A stretch of DNA of 64,000 nt from Paenibacillus glycinis (GTDB taxonomy: Bacteria > Bacillota > Bacilli > Paenibacillales > Paenibacillaceae): assembly GCF_009909185.1 (NCBI RefSeq), contig NZ_JAAAMV010000018.1:1-64000 (forward strand), written 5' to 3'. The notes below the pieces were generated by a model. That model saw only the letters and a list, made by a program, of their open reading frames with translations. It ran no database searches and was not told the DNA's origin. Within the stretch, counting starts at the first letter, position 1. Each line of letters opens with the position of its first letter. The position numbers and the translations under genes were made by a program. Below, piece by piece: positions 63,118 through 64,000 of this stretch.

Positions 63118-64000
63118 ATGGACCGAGTCATCTGGAAACGAATATGGCGCGCCGCGCTGGTGATCTCCCTGCTGGTCGTCTTCGTGCTCGCCGTGATTTA
63201 CGTGACGCCGCTCGTTTACCCGTTTCTCCTGGGGTGGCTGCTCGCGTACGCGATCAATCCGATCGTCAATCTCCTTAACAGAAAATTAAAACTTCCGCGA
63301 TGGATCGGCGTTTCGATTACGCTCGTCGTCTTCGTCATCGCGATGCTGACGATCGTCTCGGCGCTCGTCACGCGGATCGTCGTGGAAATCATCACCTTGT
63401 CCAAATCGCTCAGCAACAGCATCGACTGGTGGCGCGATCAATTCGAATTCTTGATGAACAAGCCCGAAATCCAAAACCTGATCGAGAACCTCACTTCCTT
63501 CTACCAGGACAATCCCAATTACCAGGAAACGATCAACAGCCGGATCTCGGATACCGCCAATTTGGTCGCGCAAACGAGCACCAATATCGTGACTTTTTTC
63601 TTGAACGGCATCGTGAGCATCATCACGTCGCTGCCGAACGTCGCGACGATCTCCGTCGTCGTCCTGCTGGCCGCCTTCTTCATCAGCAAGGATTGGCACC
63701 GGCTCGGCAAACGAACATCCGCGTGGCTGCCGCAGGGCATCATGCAATCCACGACCATCGTATGGGGCGATCTCAAGAAAGCGTTGTTCGGGTATTTGCG
63801 CGCCCAGTTCATTATGATTTCCATCACGGCGGTCGTCGTAACCGTCGGCCTCCTCATTATCGGCGTCCATTACGCGATCACCATCGGCATGCTGATCGGC
63901 CTCGTGGATCTGCTTCCGTACTTGGGCGTAGGAGCGGCCATGATCCCTTGGATTCTCTACACCTTCATCTACGGCGACGTCACGCTCGGCATCGAGCTCT
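63118..64000 (+). CDS. ytvI: AI-2E family membrane protein, probable YtvI (truncated by window end)
   Basis: At least 294 aa, running off the window. Paired N-terminal helices, the long extracytoplasmic segment (about 85-150) and GLVDLLPYLGVGAAMIPWILY, the family signature, are visible. The pattern resembles the sporulation permease YtvI, but this assignment is by resemblance only. GAGGAGTG precedes the ATG. Confidence 0.75.
   Translation, partial: MDRVIWKRIWRAALVISLLVVFVLAVIYVTPLVYPFLLGWLLAYAINPIVNLLNRKLKLPRWIGVSITLVVFVIAMLTIVSALVTRIVVEIITLSKSLSNSIDWWRDQFEFLMNKPEIQNLIENLTSFYQDNPNYQETINSRISDTANLVAQTSTNIVTFFLNGIVSIITSLPNVATISVVVLLAAFFISKDWHRLGKRTSAWLPQGIMQSTTIVWGDLKKALFGYLRAQFIMISITAVVVTVGLLIIGVHYAITIGMLIGLVDLLPYLGVGAAMIPWILYTFIYGDVTLGIEL

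Noticed and set aside
1-64000. CRISPR array, prophage, insertion sequence or tRNA
   Set aside because: No regularly spaced repeats, transposase or integrase motifs, or tRNA-like cloverleaf with TTCGANNC were seen.

Overview
The window looks like chromosomal DNA of a moderately GC-rich (by eye mid-to-upper 50s % GC), endospore-forming Gram-positive of the Paenibacillaceae (Paenibacillus/Cohnella type). The evidence is a GerA-type spore germinant receptor operon with a near-perfect sigma-G promoter, a YtpB-type sesquarterpene synthase, a TnrA/GlnR-like box at the urease promoter, strong AGGAGG ribosome binding sites with frequent TTG/GTG starts, lipoprotein-anchored adaptors and the citZ-icd-mdh order. 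I see no phage, transposase, integrase, tRNA, rRNA operon or CRISPR array. It reads as mostly core genome with a few accessory cassettes.

Layout. 1-1.6 kb: a LytTR-only small protein, a tiny basic ORF and a GNAT acetyltransferase. 1.6-6.3 kb (minus): urease ureA-B-C-F-G-D, with no ureE and with a histidine-rich tail on UreG. 6.7-8.4 kb: ilvD. 8.6-10.9 kb (minus): an orphan RskA-type anti-sigma factor and a polysaccharide deacetylase. 11.1-18.0 kb: an AI-2E family permease, a class B PBP, a LysR regulator, a rhomboid protease, tpx, a DUF1499-like protein, a probable 6S RNA gene and a DUF624 membrane protein. 18.3-22.7 kb: DEAD-box helicase cshA, a YitT protein, a small conserved ORF and a DUF4015 glycosidase-like protein. 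22.7-30.6 kb: two flavin reductases, pfkA, a tetraprenyl-beta-curcumene synthase with a coupled 104-aa partner, a cold shock protein, a methyltransferase, two small ORFs and oligoendopeptidase F.

30.8-36.4 kb (minus): a four-gene MacAB-like efflux operon (ATPase, lipoprotein adaptor, FtsX-type permease, second ATPase with an AbrB-like tail). 36.8-42.3 kb: a DUF92 protein, a GAF-HD-GYP protein, a coupled CapA-like/GDPD pair and an MBL-fold hydrolase. 42.5-46.0 kb: gerA-gerB-gerC. 46.1-49.2 kb: fni, then nagB-nagA behind a palindromic operator. 49.4-52.7 kb: an NHL-repeat protein, a DeoR regulator butted against a kdgK-like kinase, and a small membrane protein. 52.8-59.0 kb: recQ and the TCA genes mdh, icd and citZ. 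59.3-62.9 kb: convergent, overlapping ppx and ppk. The window ends inside a YtvI-like permease.

Working together: urease supplies ammonia and is probably induced in nitrogen limitation; nagAB feeds GlcNAc-6-P into glycolysis (pfkA), and citZ-icd-mdh is a TCA block; ppk/ppx handle polyphosphate; the ger operon is probably forespore-expressed. The most notable observations are the AbrB-like domain on an efflux ATPase, the UreG His tail in a ureE-less cluster, the 6S RNA, and three well-positioned regulatory sites (ure, ger, nag). All family calls come from reading motifs; no database search was run.
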